DNA of 64,000 nt from Chloroflexota bacterium (GTDB taxonomy: Bacteria; Chloroflexota; Anaerolineae; Aggregatilineales; Phototrophicaceae), in NCBI GenBank assembly GCA_026708115.1, contig JAPOVL010000037.1, positions 1 to 64,000 on the forward strand, read 5' to 3'. Below are positions 17,066-25,725 of the stretch, piece by piece; position 1 is the stretch's first letter; every line of letters begins with the position of its first letter. The notes under the pieces are model-generated. The model searched no databases, was not told where the DNA came from, and worked only from the letters and a program-made list of their open reading frames with translations. Made by a program: the position numbers and the translations under genes.

Positions 17066-17153
17066 TCGTTGATAGCAATAGGGGCGGTATCACGGCGATA
17101 CCGCCTTCTTCTTTCACATATGAGTCAAGCGTGAAGGGGAGCAGGCGAATCAC

Positions 17154-18569
17154 ATGAATGTGGTTCTTATCGTGTCGGATACCTTTCGCCGCGATCATGC
17201 CGGGTGTTACGGGAACCGGTGGATTCGCACGCCACATCTTGATCGCTTCGCGCAGGGCGCAATTGTCTTTGACAATGCCTTTGCGTCTTCATTTCCCACG
17301 GTGCCGGCGCGCGCCGACTTGATGACAGGCAGGCACACGTTCAGTTATCTGGGCTGGAGCCCCCTGCCGAGAACCGAGACGACTTTGGCGGGGCTGATGA
17401 CGGCGGCGGGTTACCGGACTTTCGGCGTGGCGGACACGCCCTTTGTGGTGCGGCACGGTTACGGCTACGATAACGGATTCAGCGATTTTCATTGGGTGCG
17501 CGGCCAGGCATACGGTCCCTCGCGGGACAACGTGACCGCCGGCTGGCGCTACGAATCCGATTGCTTCGCGCCGACCACGCTGCGTATCGCCGAAGAATGG
17601 CTGGAGCGGCATTACCGCGACAAGTTTTTCCTCTATGTCGATACTTGGGATCCGCACGAGCCCTGGCAGCCGCCCAAACATTATGTGGAACTTTATGACG
17701 CGCAATATGCCGACGATATCAGCGCGCATCCGACTTACTGGGACTGGCGCGAGGCCGGATTCAGCAGGCGCGATATAGAAGTGGCGCATACGCACTATTG
17801 CGCGGAAGTCACCATGGTTGATCGGGCCGTCGGGCGTTTGCTGGATCGCATCGAATCGTTGGATTTGCTGGACAACACGGTTATCATTTTCTTGTCCGAT
17901 CACGGCTTTTACTTCGGCGAGCACGGACTATGGGGCAAGGGGCGTTTCAAGTCCGAACTTGGCTATTACCTGGGACCGGCCAAGGGCAGCGCCGCATCCA
18001 CGCTCATGTACCGCTTGGAAAACAGCGAGGAAGTCGTATCCGATGCCAAAGGAGAATGGTATCGTAGCCCACTCTACGATGAAGTGACGCGGATACCATT
18101 GCTGCTTTATGCGCCCGGCGCCGAGGCGGGCCGGATTGAGGCGCTGGTTTCTCTGCCGGATGTCATGCCCACGATCTTGGATCTGGTTGGGATTGAGGCG
18201 CCAGAAAGGGTGCAAGCTGATTCTTTGACCCGACTAATCGACGGCACTGTCGACGCGATACATGACTATGTTGTGACATCGTGGCCGATGTACCTGGCCG
18301 GGCAGCGCATAAGGGTGGTCGACGACGAGGAGCGCCGCATGCGGGAGAACCAGCCCAGCACGGTCACGAGCCGGGACTGGACGCTGCTGTATAGCGTCGC
18401 GGGCGAGGAAGTGGAATTGTACGATCGGATTGCGGACCCCAAGCTGGAGAACAACGTATACCCCCAGAATAAAGACAAAGCGGGGGAAATGCACGGACAG
18501 CTTTTGGATTTTTTGCGGTCTCTGGGAACAGATGAGATTTTCCTGGCAGCGCGCGGGAGTTTGTGCTAG
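17154..18569 (+). CDS. Sulfatase-fold hydrolase with Thr at the nucleophile position
   Basis: A 471-residue cytoplasmic protein of the alkaline phosphatase superfamily. The start NVVLIVSDTFRRDHAGCYG carries the metal-binding Asp. IIFLSDHGFYFGEHGLWGKG supplies the second metal Asp-His pair, and DTWDPHEPW is also typical. The sulfatase nucleophile motif, normally C/S-x-P-x-R followed by a TG, reads TVPARADLMTG, so Thr replaces the Cys that becomes formylglycine. Activity on phosphate or phosphonate esters is therefore as likely as sulfatase activity. It sits between the binding protein and permeases of an ABC importer, so it probably acts on the imported compound. No signal peptide is visible. 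Confidence 0.82.
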   Translation: MNVVLIVSDTFRRDHAGCYGNRWIRTPHLDRFAQGAIVFDNAFASSFPTVPARADLMTGRHTFSYLGWSPLPRTETTLAGLMTAAGYRTFGVADTPFVVRHGYGYDNGFSDFHWVRGQAYGPSRDNVTAGWRYESDCFAPTTLRIAEEWLERHYRDKFFLYVDTWDPHEPWQPPKHYVELYDAQYADDISAHPTYWDWREAGFSRRDIEVAHTHYCAEVTMVDRAVGRLLDRIESLDLLDNTVIIFLSDHGFYFGEHGLWGKGRFKSELGYYLGPAKGSAASTLMYRLENSEEVVSDAKGEWYRSPLYDEVTRIPLLLYAPGAEAGRIEALVSLPDVMPTILDLVGIEAPERVQADSLTRLIDGTVDAIHDYVVTSWPMYLAGQRIRVVDDEERRMRENQPSTVTSRDWTLLYSVAGEEVELYDRIADPKLENNVYPQNKDKAGEMHGQLLDFLRSLGTDEIFLAARGSLC

Positions 18570-18607
18570 CGAAACGAGACCGGTCAAACTGAAGGGGGAG
18601 CGACTCA

Positions 18608-19486
18608 ATGGGGTTTTGGGAGCGCTGGCGCATCCCAATCATGTTGGCGCCGACCATGGCAGTCATCATACTGTTGTTCATCGGCGGTTTGAGTTACGGC
18701 ACGCTGGTCAGCCTTGGTTGGCAGCCGATTATCGGTCGCACTGAGATCTCGCTGGAAGCCTATCAGAACATCATATTCTCCGAACAATACGCGAGTGTTT
18801 TCTGGCAGGGACTCTTGCTGACGATCTGGGTCAGCTTCGCCAGCACATTTTTGTCGGCGGTGTTGGCGCTGGCGACGGCGCTCCTGCTGCGCCGCAGTTT
18901 CTTTGGGAAGCGGCTGGCCACCTTCCTATATCAATTGAATCTGCCTGTTCCACATGTGGTAGCGGCGATTGGCATTCTGTTCCTGTTTTCCCAGAGCGGG
19001 TTGATTTCGCGCACTGGCGCGCAGTTGGGCGTGTTTGGCTTTCCAAGCGATTTTCCAGTGGTTGTCAGGGACAAGTACGGCATCGGCATCATCTTGTCCT
19101 TTGTCTGGAAAGAGGTGCCCTTTGTCGGGGTGATCGTACTGGCGGTCTTGCAGTCGCTGGGCGTGGACTATGAAGATTTGGCGCGCAGCCTGGGCGCCAA
19201 TCGTTGGCAGCGCTTTCGTTATGTGATATTGCCGCTGGTGATGCCCGGGGTGCTTTCGGGATCGATTCTGGTATTTGCGTTCACCTTCGGTTCATTTGAG
19301 GTGCCGGCGATATTGGGCGTGCGCTTTCCGCGAACGCTGACGGTGACAGCTGTACGATTCTTCCGTGATCCCGATTTGAATGCGCGCACCGAGGGAATGG
19401 CCATCAGCATCATCATATCGATTATCGTTTTCTTCCTGGTGCTCGGCTACATGTGGTTGAGCCGCCGCACGATCCGTAAAGATTGA
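18608..19486 (+). CDS. ABC transporter permease, first of a pair
   Basis: A 292-residue inner-membrane protein with about six helices, starting IPIMLAPTMAVIILLFIGGL. The ATPase-docking EAA loop is present as EDLARSLGANRWQRFRYVIL about 70 percent along. It belongs to the binding-protein-dependent permease family of polyamine/iron/thiamine-type importers. GGGGGAG lies upstream of the ATG. It follows the sulfatase-fold gene by 38 bases and abuts the second permease, so the two would form the translocation channel. In E. coli the equivalent YnjC is one fused chain; here it is split in two. Confidence 0.87.
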   Translation: MGFWERWRIPIMLAPTMAVIILLFIGGLSYGTLVSLGWQPIIGRTEISLEAYQNIIFSEQYASVFWQGLLLTIWVSFASTFLSAVLALATALLLRRSFFGKRLATFLYQLNLPVPHVVAAIGILFLFSQSGLISRTGAQLGVFGFPSDFPVVVRDKYGIGIILSFVWKEVPFVGVIVLAVLQSLGVDYEDLARSLGANRWQRFRYVILPLVMPGVLSGSILVFAFTFGSFEVPAILGVRFPRTLTVTAVRFFRDPDLNARTEGMAISIIISIIVFFLVLGYMWLSRRTIRKD

Positions 19487-19494
19487 GAGCGACC

Positions 19495-20346
19495 GTGACA
19501 ACAATGGCGCCCGTATCGTCTCGTCCTTCCATCAGTAAACGCCTGGCTCGCGCCTTGCACTATTGCGCTGTAGCGCTGCTGATCTTTTTGCTGTTGACGC
19601 CCCTGATCGCGTTTTTTTTCAACGCTTTTTCGTTTCGCTGGTTTTATCCGCAACTGTTTCCCAAGGAAATCAGCCTGCGCGCCTGGGAATCGATTGTCGC
19701 GGCCAATTCCAAAGTGCCCGAGGCTTTGCTAAACAGCACGATCCTGGCGGTGGGCGTTACGTTCAGTTCCGTCATCATCGGCCTGCCCGCGGCGCGCGCG
19801 CTGGGGCTTTATTCATTTCGGGGCAAGCGGGTGGTTGAGTTTTTGATCATATCGCCGACTATCGTGCCGGGCATCGCTGTCGCTATGGGGCTGAATATCA
19901 ACTTCATTCGCTGGGGACTATCCGGCAATCTGCTGGGCGTGGGATTGGTTCATCTGGTGCCGGTGATGCCTTATGTGGTTCTTACCTTGTCGGGCGTTTT
20001 CTCCAATTACAACCCGGAGTACGAGCAGCAGGCGCGTTCCTTAGGCGCCGGGATGCTGGCGACTTTCTGGCATGTGACCTTGCCGGCAATATTCCCGGGC
20101 ATTGTTGTGGCAAGCCTCTTCGCCTATTTGATCTCCTGGAGCCAATATATCTTGACGTTTCTGATCGGAGCGGGGCAGGTGATCACGATGCCCGTGCTGC
20201 TCTTCTCGACGGCGTCCGGCAGCAACAATGCGCTCACGGCGGCGATGTCATTGGTCTTTGTGGCGCCGTCGATACTGATATTGATTCTGACGGCCCGTTA
20301 TTTGTCGGGCAAGTCCAGCGCGATTGGCGGCTTCGGGCAGCTGTAG
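19495..20346 (+). CDS. ABC transporter permease, second of a pair
   Basis: A 283-residue inner-membrane protein with about six helices (first FLLLTPLIAFFFNAF). It carries the EAA loop EQQARSLGAGMLATFWHVTL. It partners the preceding permease, whose stop lies 8 bases before this start. The start could be the GTG at 19495 (GAGAG upstream), the ATG at 19504, or a TTG at 19483 overlapping the previous stop; GTG is chosen for spacing. No ATP-binding subunit gene follows; the next 500 bases are repeats and a tRNA promoter. Confidence 0.85.
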   Translation: MTTMAPVSSRPSISKRLARALHYCAVALLIFLLLTPLIAFFFNAFSFRWFYPQLFPKEISLRAWESIVAANSKVPEALLNSTILAVGVTFSSVIIGLPAARALGLYSFRGKRVVEFLIISPTIVPGIAVAMGLNINFIRWGLSGNLLGVGLVHLVPVMPYVVLTLSGVFSNYNPEYEQQARSLGAGMLATFWHVTLPAIFPGIVVASLFAYLISWSQYILTFLIGAGQVITMPVLLFSTASGSNNALTAAMSLVFVAPSILILILTARYLSGKSSAIGGFGQL

Positions 20347-20540
20347 CCGCTCGGCGGCAGCGAAATTGGGCTACCGCGCTCACGCAAAATCGTAAGCCGT
20401 CTCGTCGCTTGAACGACTCAGTTTACGTAAACAGTGAACAGAAGTAATTCCAAGTAAGCAATGAGAATGCGAAAACGCCTTCATTCAACCCCACCCCCCG
20501 GCCCCCTCCCCGAAGCATCGGAGAGGGGGAGCGCGTTCGG
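20347..20540. repeat. Dispersed repeats: one diverged 88-bp-family unit and one C-rich fragment
   Basis: 20346-20430 resembles the units at 50660-50835: it shares GCCGCTCGGCGGCAGCGAAA and the CCGCGCTCAC segment, then a diverged hairpin part. 20487-20535 matches part of the element at 10442-10661 (the stretch around CCGAAGCATCGGAGAGGGGG). From 20541 to 20820 I see no gene or recognisable element. Confidence 0.6.
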
Positions 20541-20823
20541 TGGGACTAAGATTACATCTAGAACTTTCGCTACAAATGGGATTTTTTCGCATTATTTTGC
20601 TGGTATTACTGAGAAGAGTCTTTCATTTATAGAAGATGTGAAATTACACTTCACTTTTGGATTCCGCGACAAGCATTTTCACCCGTTTGTATGTCACTGC
20701 TAGAGGAGTTCTGCCCTGAAAAAACTCGCACTCTGTGTCGACGGGCTGTGTCTACGTGCCCCTCGGCGCCTGTGTAGTGAATAATAATTTGATGCAATAG
20801 CGCTGCAAGTCTCAAGCGACCAC

Positions 20824-20850
20824 TTGACAGCGTGTCGGGCAGATGATAAC
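20824..20850 (+). promoter_or_regulatory. Promoter for tRNA-Asp
   Basis: TTGACA at 20824-20829 is a perfect -35 box. GATAAC at 20845-20850 is the best -10 (15-base spacer); TAACGT at 20847 gives a 17-base spacer but a weaker match. The tRNA begins 15 bases after. Confidence 0.55.
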
Positions 20851-20865
20851 GTAGTCTCGTTAAAA

Positions 20866-20938
20866 GGGGGCGTGGTGTAGCGGTTAACATGCCGGCCTGT
20901 CAAGCCGGAGATCGCGGGTTCAAATCCCGTCGCTCCCG
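20866..20938 (+). tRNA. tRNA-Asp (anticodon GUC)
   Basis: A 73-base cloverleaf. The acceptor stem GGGGGCG/CGCTCCC has one G-U pair. The anticodon stem CCGGC/GCCGG encloses CTGTCAA with GTC at 20899-20901. The T arm holds GGTTCAAAT. The discriminator is G at 20938 and CCA is not encoded. A promoter precedes it and a strong terminator follows 8 bases later, so it is a single-tRNA transcription unit. Confidence 0.95.
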
Positions 20939-20946
20939 CAGTTGAG

Positions 20947-20977
20947 AAGGAGACATAGCGACTATGTCTCCTTTTTT
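20947..20977 (+). terminator. Intrinsic terminator after tRNA-Asp
   Basis: A perfect 12-bp stem (20947-20958 with 20962-20973) closes a 3-base loop and runs into T's ending at 20977. It separates the tRNA from lysA. A TTG-started extension of lysA would overlap it, which argues for the downstream ATG start of lysA. Confidence 0.9.
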
Positions 20978-21025
20978 GTTAGGTGCCTAGCAGCTTTGGA
21001 AATGTTGAGGGAGCGTGCAGGTCAG

Positions 21026-22267
21026 ATGGTCTTCAACAGTTCGATACGGTTCGTCGACGCCAGGCTGATGATCGACGATTTGCCGGTGGATGCTATCGCG
21101 CGGGAGCTGGAGACGCCGGTCTATGTTTACAGTCTCAAACGCGTTCGGAAGAATTATCGGCGCGTGAAGGGTGCTTTTGAACCGATCGGCGCGCGCATCC
21201 ATTACAGCGCAAAAGCCAATAGCAATGGCGCAATCTTACGGGCGCTGATTGAGGAAGGCGCCGGCATCGACGCGGTGAGCGGCGGCGAGATCGCCCGGGC
21301 GCTGCAGGCTGGGGCGGCTGCTCAAGACATCGTGTTTGCGGGGGTCGGCAAGACAGTCGCGGAAATCGCATCCGCGGTTGAGCTAGGCATCGGCTGGTTC
21401 AATGTCGAGAATGAATTGGAGCTGCAATACATAAATGATGCGGCGGCCTCTGTCGGAGCGGAAAAGGTACAAGTGGCGCTGCGTTTCAATCCCGAGGTAA
21501 GCGCCAATACGCATCCGCACCTAGCTACCGGGCACGGCAGCGCGAAATTCGGCCTGTCTGCCGGTGCGATAGGCGACGCGCTGGAACAGCCTGAGCGCTA
21601 TCCCTGCCTCAGCATCTGCGGCATCCATGTGCATATCGGCAGCCAGCTTGGCGACTCCGCTGCGACTGTTCAGGCGATAGCGAGGACGAAACAGTTGATC
21701 GAACCCTATCCAGAAATTCACACGATAAACCTGGGCGGTGGTTTGCCCGTTGCCTACAGGCATGATCAGACGATCCCAACTCTTGAAAATCTCGTCAGCG
21801 AGGTCGCGCCTCATTTGCATGGTTATCAGGTGTTGCTGGAGCCGGGAAGGGCAATCGTTGCGGATGCCGGCATTCTGGTCGCGACGGTGCTGTATGTGAA
21901 AGAACAGGCGGGCAAGATTTTCTATGTGGTCGACGCCAGCATGGCTGAATTGATCCGTCCCGCGTTATATGGCGCGCAGCACGAAATCATTCCGCTTGTT
22001 CAGTCGGATGACGAGCGGGTAGTGGCGCAGGTTGTAGGACCCGTCTGCGAATCCGCGGATGTGCTCGCTCAAGATCGCGAAATGACGCGGCTGAAGGTTG
22101 GCGATCAGGTCGCGATCATGACGGCCGGCGCCTATGGCATGGCCATGGCGAGCAACTACAATAGCCGGATGCGTCCCGCCGAGGTAGTTGTGGCGGCTGA
22201 TGGGGATAGCTGGTCGGTTAGTCGGAGGCGGGAAAGTATTCAAGATCTAATGAGATTTGAAAACTGA
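21026..22267 (+). CDS. lysA: Diaminopimelate decarboxylase
   Basis: A 413-residue PLP enzyme of the ornithine/DAP decarboxylase fold that converts meso-diaminopimelate to lysine. The PLP lysine lies in IHYSAKANSNG, with HVHIGSQ, the phosphate-binding NLGGGLP, the EPGRAIVADAG segment and the active-site VGPVCESADVL. The C-terminal motif AGAYGMAMASNYN is also characteristic. Start choice: the ATG at 21026 with GAGGGAG upstream; a longer frame from 20942 would begin inside the tRNA terminator. An aspartokinase for the same pathway is at 56323-57732, unlinked. The gene ends just before a convergent tRNA terminator. Confidence 0.92.
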   Translation: MVFNSSIRFVDARLMIDDLPVDAIARELETPVYVYSLKRVRKNYRRVKGAFEPIGARIHYSAKANSNGAILRALIEEGAGIDAVSGGEIARALQAGAAAQDIVFAGVGKTVAEIASAVELGIGWFNVENELELQYINDAAASVGAEKVQVALRFNPEVSANTHPHLATGHGSAKFGLSAGAIGDALEQPERYPCLSICGIHVHIGSQLGDSAATVQAIARTKQLIEPYPEIHTINLGGGLPVAYRHDQTIPTLENLVSEVAPHLHGYQVLLEPGRAIVADAGILVATVLYVKEQAGKIFYVVDASMAELIRPALYGAQHEIIPLVQSDDERVVAQVVGPVCESADVLAQDREMTRLKVGDQVAIMTAGAYGMAMASNYNSRMRPAEVVVAADGDSWSVSRRRESIQDLMRFEN

Positions 22268-22284
22268 ACTGGCGCTTCCGCAAC

Positions 22285-22307
22285 AAAAAAGACCCCGACG
22301 CGGGATC
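22285..22307 (-). terminator. Intrinsic terminator for the tRNA-fMet/tRNA-Met unit
   Basis: On the minus strand a 6-bp stem (GATCCC with GGGGTC, one G-U pair) and 5-base loop are followed by six T's (plus-strand A's at 22285-22290). It lies 10 bases beyond tRNA-Met. Confidence 0.75.
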
Positions 22308-22317
22308 TCGATCCAGG

Positions 22318-22391
22318 TGCTGATGGGAAGACTTGAACTTCCGACCTCACGATTATGAGTCGTGCGCTCTAACCAGCTGAGCTACATCAGC
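22318..22391 (-). tRNA. tRNA with CAU anticodon, probable elongator Met
   Basis: A 74-base cloverleaf with acceptor GCTGATG/CATCAGC and discriminator A (22318). The anticodon loop CTCATAA has CAT at 22355-22357, and the T arm reads GTTCAAGTC. CCA is not fully encoded. Standard G1-C72 pairing excludes an initiator. A CAU tRNA can also be Ile2 after lysidine modification; similarity to elongator Met makes that the first choice. Confidence 0.88.
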
Positions 22392-22395
22392 AGAG

Positions 22396-22467
22396 TAGCG
22401 GGGGCTGGATTCGAACCAACGACCTTCGGGTTATGAGCCCGATGAGCTACCACTGCTCCACCCCGCA
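22396..22467 (-). tRNA. Initiator tRNA-fMet (anticodon CAU)
   Basis: A 72-base cloverleaf with initiator hallmarks: no Watson-Crick pair at position 1:72 (U facing U) and the three G-C pairs GGG/CCC at the base of the anticodon loop (CGGGCTCATAACCCG). The T arm is GGTTCGAATCC. It is transcribed first, 4 bases ahead of the CAU elongator tRNA. Confidence 0.93.
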
Positions 22468-22501
22468 ACGATTTTCGCAAGCAGTTTCGCTGCGTGATTG
22501 G

Positions 22502-22530
22502 ACAATAACATTGAAGAAGGCGCTTGTCAA
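22502..22530 (-). promoter_or_regulatory. Promoter for tRNA-fMet and tRNA-Met
   Basis: On the minus strand TTGACA (22530-22525) and TATTGT (22507-22502) are separated by exactly 17 bases, about 35 bases upstream of tRNA-fMet. Confidence 0.75.
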
Positions 22531-22580
22531 TAGTGAAAGACAGCCATTGAGATTTTGGTTTTGATTTGCCATCTTATGCC

Positions 22581-22610
22581 TTGAATTCGGGCCTGGAATT
22601 GGGCTATACT
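22581..22610 (+). promoter_or_regulatory. uvrB promoter
   Basis: TTGAAT (22581-22586) and TATACT (22605-22610) are separated by 18 bases. Predicted transcription starts near 22617, just before the LexA-type box at 22622-22635. Confidence 0.65.
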
Positions 22611-22621
22611 GAGGGCGAGAT

Positions 22622-22635
22622 CGAACGCCTGTTCT
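22622..22635 (+). promoter_or_regulatory. SOS (LexA/DinR-type) operator at uvrB
   Basis: CGAACGCCTGTTCT contains the perfect dyad GAAC-N4-GTTC, the core of the Gram-positive-type LexA box CGAACN4GTTCG. It lies right at the predicted uvrB transcription start and 22 bases before the start codon, where a repressor would block transcription. Confidence 0.7.
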
Positions 22636-22656
22636 GAAAGAGAGCCTGAAGCCAAC

Positions 22657-24678
22657 ATGCCCGATTTTCAGCTAGAATCTCCCTTCGAGCCAACCGGCGA
22701 TCAGCCAACCGCCATCGATGACCTTCTCGATGGTTTGCAGCGGGGTCATCGGCATCAGACCTTGCTTGGCGCCACCGGCACCGGAAAGACTTTTACGGTG
22801 GCGAATATCGTGCAGGTGACGCAGCGCCCGACCTTGGTAATGGCGCATAACAAGACGCTGGCCGCGCAACTCTACGCTGAATTCAAGCGCTTATTCCCCA
22901 GCAACGCCATCGAATACTTCGTCAGCTACTATGACTATTACCAGCCGGAAGCGTATGTGCCGCGCCACGACTTGTACATCGAAAAGTCGACCGACATCAA
23001 CGAACAGATCGAACGTTTGCGCCTGTCGGCGACGGCGTCGCTGTTTTCGCGGCGCGATGTGCTCATTGTGGCGTCAGTCTCTTGCATTTATGGCTTGGGC
23101 GATCCGGTCAACTGGCGCAAGATGTCGGTTGAATTGAAGGTCGGCGACGAGATTCGGCGGGAGCGGATCCTGCGGGATCTGGTGCGGATTCAATATACGC
23201 GCAACGATTTGGAGTTGCAGCGCGGCACCTTCCGCGCCAGGGGCGATACATTGGAAATCGTGCCGGGATACTCGCAAATGGCTTACCGCATCTATCTGTG
23301 GGGCGATGAAATCGAAAAGATCATTGAGTTTCATCCTTTGACCATGGAAGTCATACACAGGCACGAACTGGTGACTATCTTCCCGGCGCGCGAATACATC
23401 ACCGACGAGGAGCATATCCGCGAGGCAATTGGCGACATTGAAGTGGAACTGGAAGAACAGATCAAGTATTTCAAAAGCGAGGACAAACTGATCGAAGCGC
23501 AGCGAATCGAACAACGCACGCGCTACGATGTCGAAATGCTGCGGGAGGTGGGTTTCACGACCGGCATCGAGAACTATTCGCGGCATTTTGATCGGCGTCC
23601 GCCGGGCAGCGCGCCCTTCACCTTGATTGACTACTTGCCCGATGATCACCTGTTGATTATCGACGAAAGTCACATGACTTTGCCCCAAATCCGTGGCATG
23701 TACAACGGCGACCGTCAGCGCAAGCAGGTTCTAATCGATTACGGCTTTCGCTTGCCCAGCGCTTTGGATAACCGGCCTCTGAAGTTCAATGAGTTCGAAC
23801 AACGGGTCGGGCAGACGATATACACCAGCGCAACGCCGGGTCCATACGAGCATGAACACGCGCAAAAGGTAGCGGAGCAAATCATTCGGCCGACCGGCAT
23901 TGTGGACCCGCAGATCGACGTGCGCCCTATTGACGGTCAGATCGACGATTTGCTGCAGGAGATTGCCTTGCGCGTAAAGATGGGACAACGCGTTTTGGTC
24001 ACAACATTGACGCAACGCATGTCCGAAGAGCTGGCGGGATACTTGAACGAACTCGGCATCAAGGGGCAGTACTTGCATGCGGAAGTTGATACGCTGGAGC
24101 GCGTTGAAATCCTGCGCGATCTGCGTATGGGGGTCTATGATGTTGTGGTTGGCATCAACCTGTTGCGGGAGGGCTTGGATCTGCCGGAGGTGTCGCTGGT
24201 GGCGATTCTGGATGCGGACAAGTCGGGATTCTTGCGCTCGGAGCCGGCGCTGATACAAACAATTGGGCGGGCCGCGCGTCATATTGAGGGCAAGGTGATC
24301 ATGTACGCGGATCAAACGACGCCGGCGATGGCAGCCGCAATCAATGAGACGGACCGGCGCCGCGTCAAGCAGGAAACGTTCAACCTGGAAAACGGCATCG
24401 AACCACAGCAAATCGTCAAAGATATTCAGGACATAACCGACCGCTTGCGTTCGATTGAGGGTGAAGAAAAAGAGGAGGCCGCGACGCTGAACGAGGGATT
24501 GCTGGGGCTGCCTGCCGACGAACTCGAGAAAATGATCGAAGAGCTGGAACAGGAAATGCAAAAGGCGGCTCAATCACTGGAATTCGAAAAAGCGGCGGCA
24601 TTGCGGGACCAGGTCTTTGATTTGCGCGGCAGTTTGGTGGAGGCGCAAGGCGCCGAGGGCGACCTGCTGTTGACCTAG
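22657..24678 (+). CDS. uvrB: UvrABC excinuclease subunit B
   Basis: A 673-residue helicase-like repair protein of usual length. Walker A is GATGTGKT near residue 40. The beta-hairpin that locks onto DNA contains [13 protein letters not shown]. The DEAD-box equivalent is [17 protein letters not shown]. The C-terminal helicase motifs include [14 protein letters not shown] and QTIGRAARH. The UVR motif that binds UvrC is at the end ([20 protein letters not shown]). UvrB verifies lesions handed over by UvrA and recruits UvrC. It is preceded by a good promoter and an SOS box. Its stop overlaps the stop of the convergent deacetylase gene by four bases. Confidence 0.97.
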   Translation: MPDFQLESPFEPTGDQPTAIDDLLDGLQRGHRHQTLLGATGTGKTFTVANIVQVTQRPTLVMAHNKTLAAQLYAEFKRLFPSNAIEYFVSYYDYYQPEAYVPRHDLYIEKSTDINEQIERLRLSATASLFSRRDVLIVASVSCIYGLGDPVNWRKMSVELKVGDEIRRERILRDLVRIQYTRNDLELQRGTFRARGDTLEIVPGYSQMAYRIYLWGDEIEKIIEFHPLTMEVIHRHELVTIFPAREYITDEEHIREAIGDIEVELEEQIKYFKSEDKLIEAQRIEQRTRYDVEMLREVGFTTGIENYSRHFDRRPPGSAPFTLIDYLPDDHLLIIDESHMTLPQIRGMYNGDRQRKQVLIDYGFRLPSALDNRPLKFNEFEQRVGQTIYTSATPGPYEHEHAQKVAEQIIRPTGIVDPQIDVRPIDGQIDDLLQEIALRVKMGQRVLVTTLTQRMSEELAGYLNELGIKGQYLHAEVDTLERVEILRDLRMGVYDVVVGINLLREGLDLPEVSLVAILDADKSGFLRSEPALIQTIGRAARHIEGKVIMYADQTTPAMAAAINETDRRRVKQETFNLENGIEPQQIVKDIQDITDRLRSIEGEEKEEAATLNEGLLGLPADELEKMIEELEQEMQKAAQSLEFEKAAALRDQVFDLRGSLVEAQGAEGDLLLT

Positions 24679-25709
24679 ATGCCGTGAATTAACCGGACGC
24701 GGTCAATCAAGTTTTGAATGCCGCGAGCGGAAGCGCCTTCTGTTGTCGTGCCGTAGGGATCGCTCAATTCGTCCGAACCCAGCAGCGCGCGCGCGATATT
24801 GCACCAGCCGTGGGACAGCGCTTTCAAATCGTAGCCGCCTTCCATCAGGAATACAATCCTCCCGGCACAGACTTGCTGCGCCAGCTTCAAGCAAGCGCGC
24901 GCTAGCCAGTCATAAGCACCCAGGCTCAAGCGCATGCCGGCCAGAGGGTCCACCCAATGCGCGTCAAAGCCGACCGAGATCAGCATCAGCTCCGGCCGGA
25001 AGCGCTCTGCGGCTGGCATCACTACCTGTTCAAACATCAGACGATAGGACTGGTCGCCGTGCCCGGCCGGCACTGGTATGTTCAATGTTGTACCTTTTCC
25101 CGCGGACTGGCCGACATCTTCGAGGCTGCCGGTGCCCGGATAATAGGGGCTTTGGTGAATGGACAGAAACAGGACGGCCGGATCGCCGTAAAAGATGTCT
25201 TGCGTGCCGTTGCCGTGATGCACGTCATAGTCAAGGATCATGACCCGCTGCAATTGATGCTTTGTGAGCGCGTGGCGCGCGCCAATGGCGACATTGTTTA
25301 GCAGGCAGAAGCCCATCTGCCGGTCGGGGGTCGCGTGGTGGCCCGGCGGCCGGACGATCGCCAGCGCATTATCGGCCGCTCCAGCGCAAACGGCGTCGAC
25401 CGCGCCGATCATGGCACCGGCGGCCAGGCGGCTGACGTCCAGCGAACAGGGGAGGGCGTAGGTATCCTGGTCGATCAAGACCATGCGATTCGTCTGACTG
25501 ATATCAACCAGTCTTTGCAGATGCTCGACGCTGTGTACGGCCAATATCTGTTCCTCCGTGGCGGCAGCAGGCGCCAGTTCAAGAAGTTGATCGGTCAATC
25601 CGGCGGCTTCCAATGCCGACCAGACCGCTTGGATGCGCCCGGCATGTTCGGGATGGCGCGGGAAATCGTGTTCGGTAAAGCTCGGATGTGTCAGATAGGC
25701 GGTTGTCAC
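24675..25709 (-). CDS. Histone deacetylase-family zinc hydrolase (class II/AcuC/acetylpolyamine type)
   Basis: A 344-residue protein of the arginase/deacetylase fold. [21 protein letters not shown] holds the catalytic His pair; [12 protein letters not shown] and [10 protein letters not shown] give the zinc ligands (Asp, His, Asp); EGGYDL is the terminal motif. Bacterial members deacetylate acetyl-lysine proteins or acetylated polyamines; which applies here is open. The GTG at 25709 is chosen because GGGGAGGAG lies just before it; an apparent start at 25733 would overlap the upstream gene's stop and place that ribosome binding site inside the coding sequence. It is last in a three-gene minus-strand set with a glycosyltransferase and a small membrane protein. 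Confidence 0.88.
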   Translation of the reverse strand: MTTAYLTHPSFTEHDFPRHPEHAGRIQAVWSALEAAGLTDQLLELAPAAATEEQILAVHSVEHLQRLVDISQTNRMVLIDQDTYALPCSLDVSRLAAGAMIGAVDAVCAGAADNALAIVRPPGHHATPDRQMGFCLLNNVAIGARHALTKHQLQRVMILDYDVHHGNGTQDIFYGDPAVLFLSIHQSPYYPGTGSLEDVGQSAGKGTTLNIPVPAGHGDQSYRLMFEQVVMPAAERFRPELMLISVGFDAHWVDPLAGMRLSLGAYDWLARACLKLAQQVCAGRIVFLMEGGYDLKALSHGWCNIARALLGSDELSDPYGTTTEGASARGIQNLIDRVRLIHGI

Positions 25710-25725
25710 AGGTCGCTCCTCCCCG

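Noticed and set aside
20942..21025. TTG-started extension of lysA
   Set aside because: It would begin in the tRNA-Asp terminator hairpin, and homology starts after the ATG at 21026.
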